From Sesamum alatum (taxonomy: Eukaryota; Streptophyta; Magnoliopsida; Lamiales; Pedaliaceae): a stretch of DNA of 64,000 bases. The DNA is taken from NCBI GenBank assembly GCA_034509735.1, contig JACGWO010000004.1:15419395-15483394 (forward strand). Reading direction: 5' to 3'. Within the stretch, counting starts at the first letter, position 1, and the number at the start of each line of letters is the position of its first letter. The position numbers were made by a program, and so were the translations under genes. The notes below the pieces were generated by a model. That model ran no database searches. It was not told the DNA's origin and saw only the letters and a list, made by a program, of their open reading frames with translations. Positions 44,516-57,176 of the stretch are shown in pieces.

Positions 44516-45620
44516 TCTTTGAGAATCGGGTACAACTCGGGAACACAACGAAAGCGTAAAAAATACAAAATTTAAAAGCATAATTTAAACGGAATCAAAG
44601 GGGTGTACCCTTTGAGGTTCTCAGGCTTTCGGTGTATGTCAAGAACATAAATAAAAGGAAGAAAAGATGCTGGACATGTGGCTAAGGATGTAAACAAAAG
44701 ATGCATTAATGAAAATCAACCTTTTCTATATCTATATCTATTTATATCTATATCTATATATATTATATATATATATTATATTATATTATATTATTATTAT
44801 ATTATTTTATATTATATATTATTATATATATATAAAAGTATGAATAAGGATTTTGGTTTCTTTCTTTTTTTACCTTGTAATATTATTTTTCTAAGGATTA
44901 AAATGTAAAATAATATACTTATTGATCCTATTAAATACTTTTCACATTATACATATTTACTCTTATTAATTACTTTCACATTATCCATAGTTATTCCTAT
45001 TACTTACTTTTCACAATATACGTATTTACCCATATCGTTTTTGTGTATATTATATTCATAACATAATATATGCTTACTAGATAAAAAAAAAAAAATAGCC
45101 CAATGATATAACATGAAATGACTAGAAAAAATCATGAAAATTGAAAGGATTTAATGTTGAGAATTTTTCTAGCATAGATATAAATTAGAATTAGTTAGAT
45201 CACTAGACATATAAAATATAGAGGTTAGATGACAAATGAAATCAATTAAATGAATTGTCATGTAAAACAAACATTTTAAATAGTAAAATAGGTTAAAAGA
45301 AAAATGAGAATCAATTAAATTACTTATCATATAAAGTGAATACTTTCGTTGTAAGATAGACTAAAATGTAACTTGAGCATTTGAGATGTCATTAATAGGT
45401 ACATTATATGATTCTTTAATCATCTCTAATATAATAGAACAAGACAGTGTACATATTTGATCTTTTTAACAATATACGATAAAAATGGCTCCTTGTAAAA
45501 AAATATCAAAAGGTGTAAATATTACTCCTAAATCATCGCCACACATTCTTTTTTCTAAAAAAAGAATGAAAAAGAAGAAAAAATGGGCATAAATACAACC
45601 ATAGATAAATATTGTCTATA
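44516..45620. other. AT-rich DNA with a second Helitron-like 5' end
   Basis: No gene. After A at 44752 a TCTATATATATTATATA run leads to TATAAAAGTATGAATAAGG, matching the Helitron-like start at 45621 (TATTATAAAAGTGTGAACGA). Poly-AT expansion at 44740-44840. Confidence 0.45.
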
Positions 45621-48442
45621 TCTATATATATTATAAAAGTGTGAACGAGTTGTCATGTTTTATGTTTCTTTTTTTTTTTTTTTGTGATGTCAAGTATATC
45701 ATTTTCATAGAATATTAGATTATAAATTTATGTGTACAAATAAGTAATTTTGTAATAGTTGTTAATTACTTAGATAGTTGAATTGAGATAGAATTATAAT
45801 AAACATAAGTTATAATAAAGAGTTCCATTCATAATACAAAGTTTATTTATAGCTAATTAAATAAAATTAGTTAAAAACCTTAATACTAATTATATAATTA
45901 GAAGAAGAAACGCTTTAGAAACTTGAAGAAGCATCTCTTTGAAATCAAGGAAAGTAATCCATGGGATAATTTGCCATTAATTTAATGTAAGTAAATTTTA
46001 TAATAAGATATTATAAAAATATTAGCAAATTGAGATGTTTTATATAATTTTTTTATTATTTTTGTGTTGATTACAAATATTAAAACTTCATAGAAAGTAT
46101 AATTTCATATGTCCATAAAAAATATTATGGGGTACCTAATTAATAGTATAATACCGCAAGTTCAATGAAAATAAACTTCAATGGAAAACAAGCATATTAT
46201 ATAAGTTTATCTCAAAATCAATTATTTATGAAAAAAAACTTAGAATATGATAATTATTTCATAAGTGTTTTTATAATTAATTTTCTTTATAATATTAATT
46301 GTAAAATCATAATAATATTATTCAAAACTTATTTTATGAATTAAATAAGTATGATTTTTTCAATTACTTAATGGCAAAGATAACTTGGTCTATAAGATTT
46401 CTACTATATCATTTTCAATAATAAGTAATTTATTTATGTACATTTATATTTTTAATTCAACCCTAACTTATAAAATTAGTCAATGATTTTTATGCTTATC
46501 CATTCAATTCATTCCATAGATATTAATTGTCAGTTTAGACTATTTTCCACCAGCATGAGGAATAAAATAAAAAGTAAAGAAATTATTACAAGAAAATTAC
46601 ATTATAAAGAACTTTATTGATAATTAGTATAAGAGTTCAAAAATAAAAATCAAAATCAAAAGCTAAATTTTATTTATTTCTTGCTTTGCACAACTACCAA
46701 AAAAAATTAAAATCTTATTTTATTCGTGAAGTAAATTTAGAATATGGATTAATTCAAATGTTAACTTTTTATAAAAATATAGGCATGTAAAAACTAAAGT
46801 AATATTTTATAAGTAAAACAAATATAAGGATGAAAAATTAATATTATAAAGAGAAATAATTATAATATCTAAAATTTCAATAGAAGACAAAAGAACAACA
46901 AGATTAGTTATCGATGTTTTCACATAAATAATGGTGAATTTCTCATCACAAATATAGAGATGAAAGATAAGTACCATGGAGAGAATTAATTTTAAAATCT
47001 AAAAGTTTATAAGAGGGAAATATCTAAAATGTAAAAATACCTACCTTCTTTTATAAAATTGAAGATCATAAGTCCAATGAAACATAAGAGAAGATTCTTC
47101 AAGGAGCTATTAATTAAGTGATTTTTTTAAATAAAATTAATCATTTGATTTTTAATGGTTATAAACTAGCGTAATATTTACTGAAATTTTAAATTGAAAG
47201 TTCTAATTTTAATCATCATTTGATCACAGACAACTTTCATGTATAATTATAAGTATTGATTTGTACATACAAGATATTTATGTTATATATTCAAAAAGTT
47301 TCTTGAAACAGATTTTTCTAATACCCAATAATATAATAACTATCATGTACTATAATCATTGTAATATAAACTTAAATTTATAAAAGTACATATTCATATC
47401 AACGCGCCCAATAGAGTACATAATTTTGATTTTTTTTATTTTAGTTTTTAAGTATTTAGATTTAGAAAAAGACATAAAAGTAAAAACAGTAATCAAATTT
47501 TAGTTCTTTTCATATTTTTTTCTTGATTAGATTAATCAAATCATATATGGTTCTTTAGAAAATATAAAAAGGATAAATGATAAAAAAAAAGAGAGACTTA
47601 TAATAATTAATAATTTATTGCTTTTTTCCTAATATACTTTTTCTTCTGATGTATTTGTAATTTGATTTTATCATATTATTTTAATGAAAATATCAGAGAA
47701 AAAGACAGAGATAATATTTTTTTTGGAGTATTATATAATAGCTACAATTTTTATATGGCAATAATAATAATATTATGGATGTCTGATTAAAAGTGTAATT
47801 AGACCAATAATTGAACTCTTAAATATTTAATAAATTGAAATTTTGATCATTAAAAATTTAAAAAATTGAAGTAATTATTTTTATATCATCTAGGTTAAAA
47901 AATTTAATACTTATTATTCCACTTTAAATCGTTTCATAGATGGTTTAAACAATTTAGAACTTTGTTCTAGAATCTCTTTGGACAACATGGTGAATAAAAT
48001 AAATTTTTTTATAATGAAGTTATTAGTAGAAAATTATGTTATAAATAAATTTAAATATAGTTAACATAAGGAGTAGAAACATAAAAGAAATGACTAATTA
48101 ATATATTTTTTCTTTTTAAAATTTGCACAACCCAAAAAGATTAAAATATTATTTCATAAGTAAAACAAGTCTAGAATAACCACAAGTTCAATGAAAATAA
48201 AGTTCAATTAGAAACAAGGTTTTTTATGCTTATTCCCATAATACAATATTAATTGTATTTTCTTTTTATACTTTATTTTAATTAGAGCTAATTAATAAGA
48301 TGAAAGATTTAAAAGTTTATTTTCATTGTATGTTCCTGTAATGTGATCATCAATGTCAGGCAACATTTATTGAAAATATAAGAGCCTTACTAAACAAATA
48401 TTTTATAACAAACATTAATACAATTAAAAAGCACCAAGTCAA

Positions 48443-48474
<32 letters not shown>

Positions 48475-49845
48475 TCTAATATAATATATTTATATATTGT
48501 AAATGATGCACATAATTTTTTATATGCATTACCTCTCTATTTAAGAAAATCAATCACTGTATATTTTTTATTTATCAGTCTTAGGGAGTGTTTGCGAGAG
48601 CTTCTGCTTTTAAATAAGTGATTTTCGTAGAAAAAGTTGGAAGTTGTAGCAGAATCAAAAGTGGGTAGTGTTTGTAAAAAAAAGTAAAAAGCAGATGAAA
48701 GCTAAATTGGTAGTGTTTGGGAGAAAAGCACTTCTAAAATACGTTTAATTTATTAAGGATTATTTTGTCCCTATGTATTAAACAGATGCTATTTTTTCTT
48801 AATATTTACACTTATCTCTTGATTATAATAATTATTTTTTGTAAAAGATAATAATTTTTATTTCAATTAGTATATCTCATATTTAATTTTTTACAAAATG
48901 ATTATAACTTACATTATTAAAATATTCAATATTAATAGAAAAACTGGATGTTTAGTTCAATAATGTTCCTATTATGTAATATAATTGTTCATTCATACAC
49001 CATAAATAAACTTACAATATTTGACAAAATAATGATTATTTTTTAATTAATCCTAGCAAGTTAATTTATATTTTTCTATGATTTAGAAATAATATCATAT
49101 AATATAGAAAATAAAATAGTAAAATTTTAAAATATTAAACTTGTGAAATTATAAATTTTGTTAGTGATAAATTATTCAAATTATTTAAAATTTCTAACGT
49201 CAACTTTAGATGATCAATTTTGAAAATACATTAAAAATGATAAAATCGAATTAAAATTATTCAAATGAGGATAAAGTAGTTCAAAAAGAAGTTAAATATA
49301 TTTATAAAAAAGCCAAAGTAGCTAGAAGCACCCCCTAAGGTGCTTCCAGCTTTTGGCTTAAAAGTGCTTTCCTTAGCAGTTTCAGAAGTAGAAGTTGGCA
49401 TCCCAAACACCTCAAAAGTGCTTTTCAACATCCAGAAGTTGAAAAGCGCTTTTTCAAAGCGCGCGCAAACACTCCCTTAGTCATCGTATATCCTACACAC
49501 ATATATATGTAGTGTGTTTTAATTTTTTTTGTATGTTTGTTATGTATGTATATGATTATCTTGACCCAAAATTTACTTATACGAATGTGATTTACTTATA
49601 CTACAAAAGATGCATATATTGCAAAAGTAGAACAAATATAATTATAATATTAAATAAAAATTAAAGTGGAGAAAGTATTTATTTTTTAACTATATTCTTT
49701 TACTTTGTAAATATAACAATGTTTATTTATAAAGTGCCTATTAAATTTAGTTAATATATTCTTATTATAAATTTATTTTATTATTATAATGTAATAATTT
49801 ATTAAGATAATACGAATCACGTGCAACGCACGTGCTTTTGACTAG
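45621..49845 (+). mobile_element. Non-autonomous Helitron-like element
   Basis: It starts TCTATATATATTATAAAAG after an A and ends CTAG at 49842-49845 before a T. Seven bases upstream of CTAG is a hairpin CACGTGC-AAC-GCACGTG (49818-49834), the arrangement expected for a Helitron 3' terminus. No target duplication, as expected. No replication-initiator/helicase coding is present; the 4.2 kb is AT-rich filler with a nested Harbinger-type MITE. The left end is less certain because a second start lies at 44753. Confidence 0.6.
48584..49476. mobile_element. PIF/Harbinger (Tourist)-type MITE
   Basis: Inverted ends GGGAGTGTTTGCG and CGCAAACACTCCC, flanked by TTA on both sides (48581-48583 and 49477-49479), the classic 3 bp duplication. 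Subterminal words (AAAGCACTTCT, AGAAGTGCTT-like) are repeated in both arms. It lies inside the Helitron-like element, and there is no ORF. Confidence 0.85.
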
Positions 49846-51600
49846 TGTTTACAAAAAGACGAACCGGTACGTGCGTTGTTCCTTCTTCTTTTTCCTTCGT
49901 TCCGCTCACTAGAGAATTCAACTTAGAATTCCTCTAAATATTGTCCACACACACTACGGATTATATTTCTAGTCTATTTCTCGATCGAGGTTATGGTCGA
50001 GCTTATGCTACAAAACTTGAAGCAAGTGAAATCTCTACATGTGTTGTGAATAGTTTTGTGTACGTAGGAAATTAAGTCAAAATTCAACCTCCAAAATTAA
50101 CCTGCAAGGCTAACTTCTATATACACATATTAATAGCACAACCTTCACTCATGATAACATATGAAAACCTCTCATTTCCACACCATCATGGCCGGCCATC
50201 AAAACTCCCTTGGAGGAGCTTCAACTCCTCCTTTAACTTGCTCCAACTTGCAAATCATGTAGACTTGGGCCTCATGTTTTGGACTTGTATTTAATCTAAT
50301 TAAATTAAGTCCAAACAAAAATCTTTTGGGCATTAATTAATCTCAATCCAATTGAAGCACAATAGTTTACTTAATCCAATTAAATAAACATAAGTCCAAA
50401 CTATAAATAATTGATCCAATCAATTAAATAAACCAAACCCAATAAGTTAATCCAATTTTTAAAGGTTCTAAGTCCAAAAATCGACTAATTCAAATAATTA
50501 ATTCTTGGACCATCCATCAAATGGATTTCTCAATAAATGATCCAATCATTTTATTTTTCTCCTTGAATTAATTTAATCCAATTAAATTAATTCATTTCTT
50601 TTAGAATTAATTCCAAATTAATTCCACAAAACCTATAGTGATTAGTGTGTGACTCATTAGGTTCACCCTCAGTTAGACTTGGGCTTGTGCCCAACACAAT
50701 TGCTTGATTAAGTCCAATTTAACTAACTATTCACAATTAACCATTAAGCGAAAAACGCCCGTAACAATGGGTGGTTGTCTAGCAACAGTCCATGGCACTA
50801 GAGACTAGGTGAATGTTGGCGTAAACATTTAGGCTCCCGAGTTCTATACGAGTACGGTCCTTCCATCATCCGTCTCCTAGTCTAAGTTTAGGGCATGAAA
50901 GTGGGCGTCGGTTCTCATCCTTGACTAGACAGTAATGTTTATTAACTCGAGACGTGTTTGCTCTATTGATCGACCTAGAAACTCATTTCCTACTCAACCA
51001 ATTGTTGTGGCCACAGACTTAAAGAGCTTAAAATCGTCTCAAAGATGCATAGGGGAATCAACTGTCATATACTAACAGGTGATGGATCCTATCTTTGAAC
51101 TTACCATCCTCACTGCATATTCTGACTACACTGGATAAGGCTTATAATGAATGCATCCCAAATATGGACATCTCTTACCAGATCCAAGATACAACCATCA
51201 TATGCATGTGCCTGTTATGGTTCCTCAAGTTCGAGGACTAATCTCGTACTATCGGAGTCGAGAATACTAGTCATACCGATCAAGCCTCGAAGGCTTCCAT
51301 ATGACGGGTTCCCACAAGTTAGTTCATTCAGCTCGACAAACCTGGCTGAACAAACCCACTAAAATTGCATAGACATCCAACGGCTATCACCGATGAAACA
51401 TGACACTCATTCAATGAATGCAATAGTTAGTGCAAGTTTCTGCAGGATGCTCGGGCCCTGTCTCGAGGTCCTCAACTTGGAACATTTCAGACCAATCCTC
51501 AGAAGGTTATTTCATAGTTGTCATCCAATGCGCAGCCCAACTACATAGGTTATCCTATTAGTCTATGGGCATTTTTTGTGACGTTAATATGTCATTTAAT
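49846..51600 (-). repeat. Copia-type LTR remnant, minus orientation
   Basis: Its 50.9-51.6 kb part is the inverted relative of 15.74-16.3 kb, including 'aattgttgtggccacagact' and 'acttggaacatttcagacc'. It lacks adjoining retrotransposon genes. Short plus-strand frames here (for example at 51.15-51.36 kb) are LTR sequence. Both ends are uncertain. Confidence 0.55.
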
Positions 51601-53300
51601 ATAATCAGTAAGCACAACAAACACATATTGCAACAGATAAATACTTACTATGTTCATCAAGTCAGTATTACTTTAATAAAGATTGCTAAACAACACAAAA
51701 ATTCGTCAATTCAATTGACTTTTTGGTCACCTATTCTAACGGTCTTAATACCTAAAACGTTGGAAACTAGAGATTGTGTGTTGGTTTCACAGACTTAAAT
51801 AGAGCCTGTCCAAAGGATTCATACCCGTTACCTTGAATCGATCAACTAATATATTATATTAGAAGAAAAATTACTATTGCTTACATTTTAATGGCTATTG
51901 ATTAAAAGTCATGATGAATGATTATTATAAAATCAATGTAAAAACTTAGTTTATCCATTATGGCAAAAGTATTTGTCATGACTTTTAGCCATCGCAAATA
52001 TTTTAGCAACACTCTAGCAAAAATCACGACCAACAATTTTTTATACTTTAGCGTGATACTTTTTATTAGTGTATCTCATTTCTGGATGAATGAATTTCTT
52101 AATTGTTTTAGAAAAAATCAATCTAACTCATTAGTTAAATTAATCTATTTTATATTTTTATTTGTATTGATTTATTTATGATATAATTAAGTGCAATTAT
52201 GTTGCAATAATTTCATTAAAAAGATTTAAGTATTGGAAAAATTATGACCCAATATACATATTTTTTATATTCTTATGTGAACAATTTGAAATATTTGATG
52301 AACATATATTAATAATATTTAATAGTATTGATAGATAAAATATAATATTCATGAATTTTGGCTTAACATTAAAAATTACAATAATGAGCATCTCTATAAG
52401 CTAAGTGTATGAGCTTATAAACCAAGTATTATATTAAAAAAATACAAGAATTTATGTATATTAGAGGATTTGTTTTCTTTAGACTATCAATAAAATTTCG
52501 AATTATTCAATATATTTTTGTAAGGAATCATGAAAATATACATAATGAATATGTCTTTAAATTTTAAAAATTATTAATTAAACAATAACTGCAGAAAATA
52601 ATTGACAAATAAAAATAAGAAAGATTATTCCTAAGCTAGATATAGAAAAAAATTATTTATGCATAATTAGTATATTTGTATGCAAAAATATATGTGCTAA
52701 GAATGAAGAAGAACCATATTGCAATCGTTCATGTTGAAAATTTAAAATAATTCTGTCGAAATTATAAGTATCTTTTTAACAAAGTTGTGTATTTTACTCG
52801 TGCATCAAAAATACAATATTCATAAGGAATATTTAGAGAATATATTAATCTCAATCAGTAAAATGATTGCATATAAAACTATTATTTTATTTTATTTTTT
52901 TGTTCATAAGTTTATATGATAAGATTTAAAATATTTCTCGATTTTATGGATGCTTTTAATAAAAACATACATGTTAAGACAAAAATAATACATATTACCA
53001 ATATGCCCAATGAACATAAATTATTAGTAATAATAAAAGAATAGTGCATAACATTGAGTTTGTTAAGGATAATAGTATCTCCCGACTTGTATTCATGACA
53101 TAAATTTTCCGCAATGCATAATTCTTTAGCTCAATATGTAAATATAATCATCATAAAGCGTAAATAAAATTAACACCCCTTCAGATTATGTCCAAAATAT
53201 CTGAAATACTTCTTATTTTTTAACAAAATAGTACACTTCCTAAAAGGGTGCTTAGTGTAATGTACCATAAATGGGTTTGTGTAAACTTTTGATATTGCGC
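51601..53300. other. AT-rich intergenic DNA
   Basis: No gene seen. A loose fold-back around 51870-52075 ends '...tttttattagtg' and may be a decayed CACTA-type MITE. The rest is very AT-rich with no assignable content. Confidence 0.4.
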
Positions 53301-53892
53301 GGGAGGGGGGGGGGGGGGGGGGAGTTTTAGTACATTAACTTGGCTTTCGTTCAATTTTAGTATACTAACTTTGTTAATTATCACATTTTATACATTATAT
53401 CGCAAATTTACTTCAATTAAGTCCAATTAGGTTTTTTTTGCTTTTTTTTCTAATTTTTAGTCAATTGACCAAATTTGATAATGTGACCAAATGTTGCTTA
53501 CGTATCTGACGAAATTAACCACGGCAGCACGTGATTAATCACGTCAGCACGTACATGGTTAAAATTACAAATGACAGATGATGTAACCAACGACTGACAC
53601 GTAGCGACAGACGTGGCAGCAAAACATGGCGGATGACGTGGCAGGGGGTGAATATGATATCATCCCCTTTGACTTCATTTTCAGCCAATTTCACCTAAAT
53701 CCCCCAAAATAGACGACTTCCTGCTCAGGCCATTTCTGGCCTAATTCCCCCCCCCCCCCTCCAGCACCTACCCTTCGACGACGAACCTCAACCTCAATTT
53801 CCCTCTTCAGCCAGAAACCCCCTCTTTGACGACGACGACAACGTGGAGCACCACTGATGATGACGATGTTATGTCCCAAAATTTAAAGGATA

Positions 53893-54440
53893 ATTGACAA
53901 GAATATTGAAAAGTTTGAAGATTGTATTCCAATCAAATCTAATGAAAAACATTATCAAATTTCTTGTTTTGATGACAATCAATATAGGGATGACTTAGAG
54001 CATCATACTTGTGGGTGTAGAAAGTGGAATTTGAGTGGCATACCATGTAAGCATATTGTTTGTGCAATTTTTTGTAATGGTTGGGACGTAGAAAAATACA
54101 CACACCACTGCTACAGGGTTGAAACGTACTTGAAAGTTTATCAACATGCAATCATCTCAATCAATGGAAAGAATGAATGGAAGAGGTCTAATTTCAACCC
54201 ACCACTCCAACCAAAAGCTGCCAAAAGAGTTGGGAGGCCTCCAAAAGCTAGAAAATTGAAAGTTGATGAAGTTGCTCCAAAAAAGAGGAAAGGAAGGCCT
54301 AGACCAATCATGAGGTAAAGATCATCTATGATAAAGAGGCAGCAAACCACTGTCAAGTGTGGAAAGTGTGGTCTACAAGGGCACAATGCCAGGGGGTGTC
54401 ATCACAACGATGCAAGAACTGATCCTCTCCCTGATGCAAG
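53893..54440 (+). pseudogene. MULE transposase tail: SWIM finger and zinc knuckle
   Basis: Reads IEKFEDCIPIKSNEKHYQIS, then the SWIM-type zinc finger HTCGCRKWNLSGIPCKHIVC (C-x-C...C-x-H), then an AT-hook/basic stretch (RVGRPPKARK, PKKRKGRPRP). A TAA at 54316-54318 follows, after which the frame continues to a CCHC knuckle VKCGKCGLQGHNARGC. This order is the C-terminus of MuDR-type transposases. The DDE catalytic domain that should precede it is absent. Upstream (53650-53880) is C-rich leader-like sequence ending in 'aaaatttaaag'. Downstream, short exon-like pieces (GKEIMQELK at ~54580, RKGKGVMKELEVKIP at ~54820) may be duplicated terminal exons. Confidence 0.75.
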
Positions 54441-55048
54441 TAGCCAGGTTCAACCAAATTTCAATGTGATACAGGTATAACATTTTTTTTCACATGATTT
54501 AATTCTATATCTAACCACAACAACTATAAGGACTAACAAGGATTGTTAAAAAATAGGTTCCAACAAAGGGCAAGGAGATTATGCAAGAACTGAAGTGCCA
54601 TTGCATGCAAGAACAAGAAGTGTAAGTCCTGTTTAACTTGCACACATCTTACTGTTTAGTAAGGCTTATTCAACCAAACTTATTGTTTTGTACAATACAG
54701 GGGCGAATTCCAATTGAAGAGCCAAACAAATTGCAGGTATTATATCATCTATGTTACTATTGTTTTTAATGATACAATAACTAACTACATGTTGCCTAAA
54801 CAAATTACAAGAAAAGGAAAAGGAGTTATGAAAGAACTTGAGGTGAAAATACCAAGAAGAACAATAAGAACTGTAAGTACCCTCTATTTTAGCTTGGAAT
54901 TATGAATGGAGTATCTGAGACTGTTTGAATAGAGTATTTGCAACTATTTTATTGGGATTTTTATGACTGTTTGAATAGAATATTTGAGATTATTTTATTG
55001 AGATTACTATGACTGTTTGAATAGAGTACTTGGGACTATTTTATTGGA

Positions 55049-55436
55049 TTAAATGCAATTTACCCCCCTGTATTATAGGAAATGAGCAATTTACCCTCCT
55101 GTGAAAAATAAAGCAGCATTTACCCCCCTGTGTTATCAAAAATAGAGCAAAATACCCCGTGACACGTTTCGTGAAGAACACGCTATTTTCTTATTATTTT
55201 TTATTTTTTTAATTTAAAATTTAAAGTAATATTTATGTCTTTATTTAAAAGCCATTGGATCTTGATCAATCTAAAGTCCAAATTTAACGAATAAATCAAT
55301 GGTGTAGATTTCATCTAATTTAAATCAACGGTCTAAATTAAAATAAAATAATAATTAAAATTATATACTATATATAATTAAATTTGAATATAAATATTTA
55401 TACTTTTATAATAAGATATATTTATATACATGTATT

Positions 55437-55487
<51 letters not shown>

Positions 55488-56134
55488 TGGGGGGATGCCG
55501 GCGAGGAGAGGGGTGGATCTGGGCAGAGGAGGAGGCGGCGGCAGAAGTGGAGGGGGAGGGAGGAGGCGGATCTGGGCGGAGGTGGAGGAGAACGCGGCCA
55601 CGGAGAGGAGGAGGAAGACGCGGCCAGAGGAGGGAGGAGGAGGAGGCGGGGGGGGGGGGTGCTGAAGTGGGTGGCGACGGGGAAGACAAGGGAAGCCGGC
55701 GGCGGCGGCGGCAACGCGAGGGAAGAGGGAGGGGCGGCCAGCTCGAGGGAGGGGGTTGGGGTCGTCGTCGGCGCGAGGGGAGTGAGATGGCGGCGGCGAT
55801 GGCGGTCCGATGATGAGAATGGAGAAGAAAGGGAGAAATATATATATATATTATTTTTCTTAACTAACATATAATAGTTAATATATTAAATATTATTTTT
55901 ATAAATATATATAGATTAATATATTAAATTAAATATATATATATATAATAATATTTTTATTGGATAAAAATTGGCCCAGACGCAGAGGGAGCGCGTGTAA
56001 TGCATGGTTGGGCCGAGGGGGGTATTTTGCTCTATTTCTGTTAACACAGGGGGGTAAGTTGCTGCTTTATTTTTTAGAGGGGGGTAAATTGCACATTTTC
56101 CATAACACCGGGGGGTAAATTGCATTTTTTTCCC
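55049..56134. mobile_element. MITE with a GC-rich cargo, nested in the MULE
   Basis: Inverted ends: TTAAATGCAATTTACCCCCC and its complement ending TAAATTGCATTTTTTTCCC. The flanks TATTTTATTGGA (55037-55048 and 56135-56146) are identical, although the minisatellite background makes the exact duplication length ambiguous. The arms carry repeated 'gagcaatttaccctcctgtg' blocks. The middle is AT-rich, then (GA)n (55463-55488), then a ~330 bp block of very high GC. Confidence 0.8.
55490..55815. other. GC-rich block inside the MITE
   Basis: Strikingly purine- and GC-rich (GGAGGAGG, GGCGGCGG) in a window otherwise near 70% AT. Several frames are open on both strands but encode low-complexity arginine/glycine or serine/proline text, so no protein is claimed. 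It contains GGATCTGGGC twice (about 55515 and 55568), a word shared with the GC patches at 18.0 kb and 20.5 kb. Confidence 0.7.
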
Positions 56135-57176
56135 TATTTTATTGGAAAAATTTAGGGTTGTTTGAATATAGTATTTGGGATTATTTCAATGGGAATTTTA
56201 TGCCTCTTTTCTTATCTTTCGGGACATATTGGAGGTGTTGAATCAGTTATTAGAAAGCCTCAAAAATCGTGTATCACAGGCCCAACAATGTTCTAACAAT
56301 TTCAACAATGCCAAAAAGGAGTTAGGATCAAGGAACTGACTCCATTTATTGAGGATTAATCAGGTCCCAAGTCATTGCAAGAGCAAGGGAGTTCCGGATC
56401 AACCCCTTTCATTAGTTAAAGGAGGGAAAAAGTTCGTTACATTGTACATTTAAGCCAAGCAGTCAATCAACCAAAGAAGGGGAAGAAGAAGTCTTAATTG
56501 TAGTGATTGTCCATTTTCGGGGTCATTGTCTATTTTTTAGCAGGAACTGTATCAAAACCACTAGGCCAAAACTATCTTGAAATGCCTCTCATTGTTGGAC
56601 GTATTTTTTTTGGTAAGGTATAGTATTGAAATGCCTAATGATTGTATCTATTTTTGGTAGGTCAAAAAAGACTATATTTTGCACAATATATATGTATGCA
56701 AGGGGCTATGTTGGAAATGAAGAATGTAGTTCCGAAAACAAAATTTTTTTATTGTAGATTTTTGGCTTGGTTTTGGATTCAATATAAAAATTGTCAGATT
56801 TAGTAGACTTAAATTTCACCTCATTCAAAGTTATCGGACTAAAATTAAACCATGCAAAAGTTAGTGTACTAAAATTCGTCCTTATAGAAGAAAATATACC
56901 CAAGTCATCTCGCCACGCCAATCGTCTGCCACGTCATCCGTCACTTGTAATTTTAACCATATCACGTGTTGATGTGGTTAAGTTCGCCGGACACATAAGC
57001 AGCATTTGGCCACATCATGAAATTTCGATCAATTGATCAAAAAATTGGAACAAAAACTCTTAATTGGACTTAATTGAAGCAAAATTGTAACATAATGTAT
57101 AAAATGTGACAATTACCAAAGTTAGAGTACTAAAATTGAACGAGAGCCAAGCTAATATATTAAAAAAAATTCCTCC

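Larger units (their letters stand above)
54905..56200. repeat. ~47 bp minisatellite split by a MITE
   Basis: The unit is about ATGACTGTTTGAATAGAGTA then TTTGGGACTATTTTATTGGG. Three to four copies at 54915-55048 and one more, diverged, at 56146-56200. The GC-rich MITE (55049-56134) inserted in the array. Confidence 0.7.
53301..57176 (+). mobile_element. Mutator-like element (MULE), internally deleted
   Basis: The termini match the MITE at 27942-29293. The left arm has TTAACTTGGCTTTCGTTCAA and runs to ~53650; the right arm at about 56800-57176 is the inverted version, ending ATTCCTCC. Between them is the C-terminal tail of a MULE transposase. The central catalytic region is deleted. A G-tract (53304-53322) has expanded at the left end and no clear target duplication is seen. 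It contains a nested GC-rich MITE and a 47 bp minisatellite. Confidence 0.8.

Noticed and set aside
51147..51362. 71-codon plus-strand frame with SSRTNLVLSESRILVIPIKP
   Set aside because: Lies inside the LTR remnant; its counterpart in the other LTR copy is not open.
55384..55874. Several overlapping 70-144 codon frames on both strands in the GC-rich block
   Set aside because: Open because of GC-rich, low-complexity composition (arginine/glycine or serine/proline runs) plus GA repeats read as RERE and SLSLS. No domain is recognisable and they overlap on both strands.
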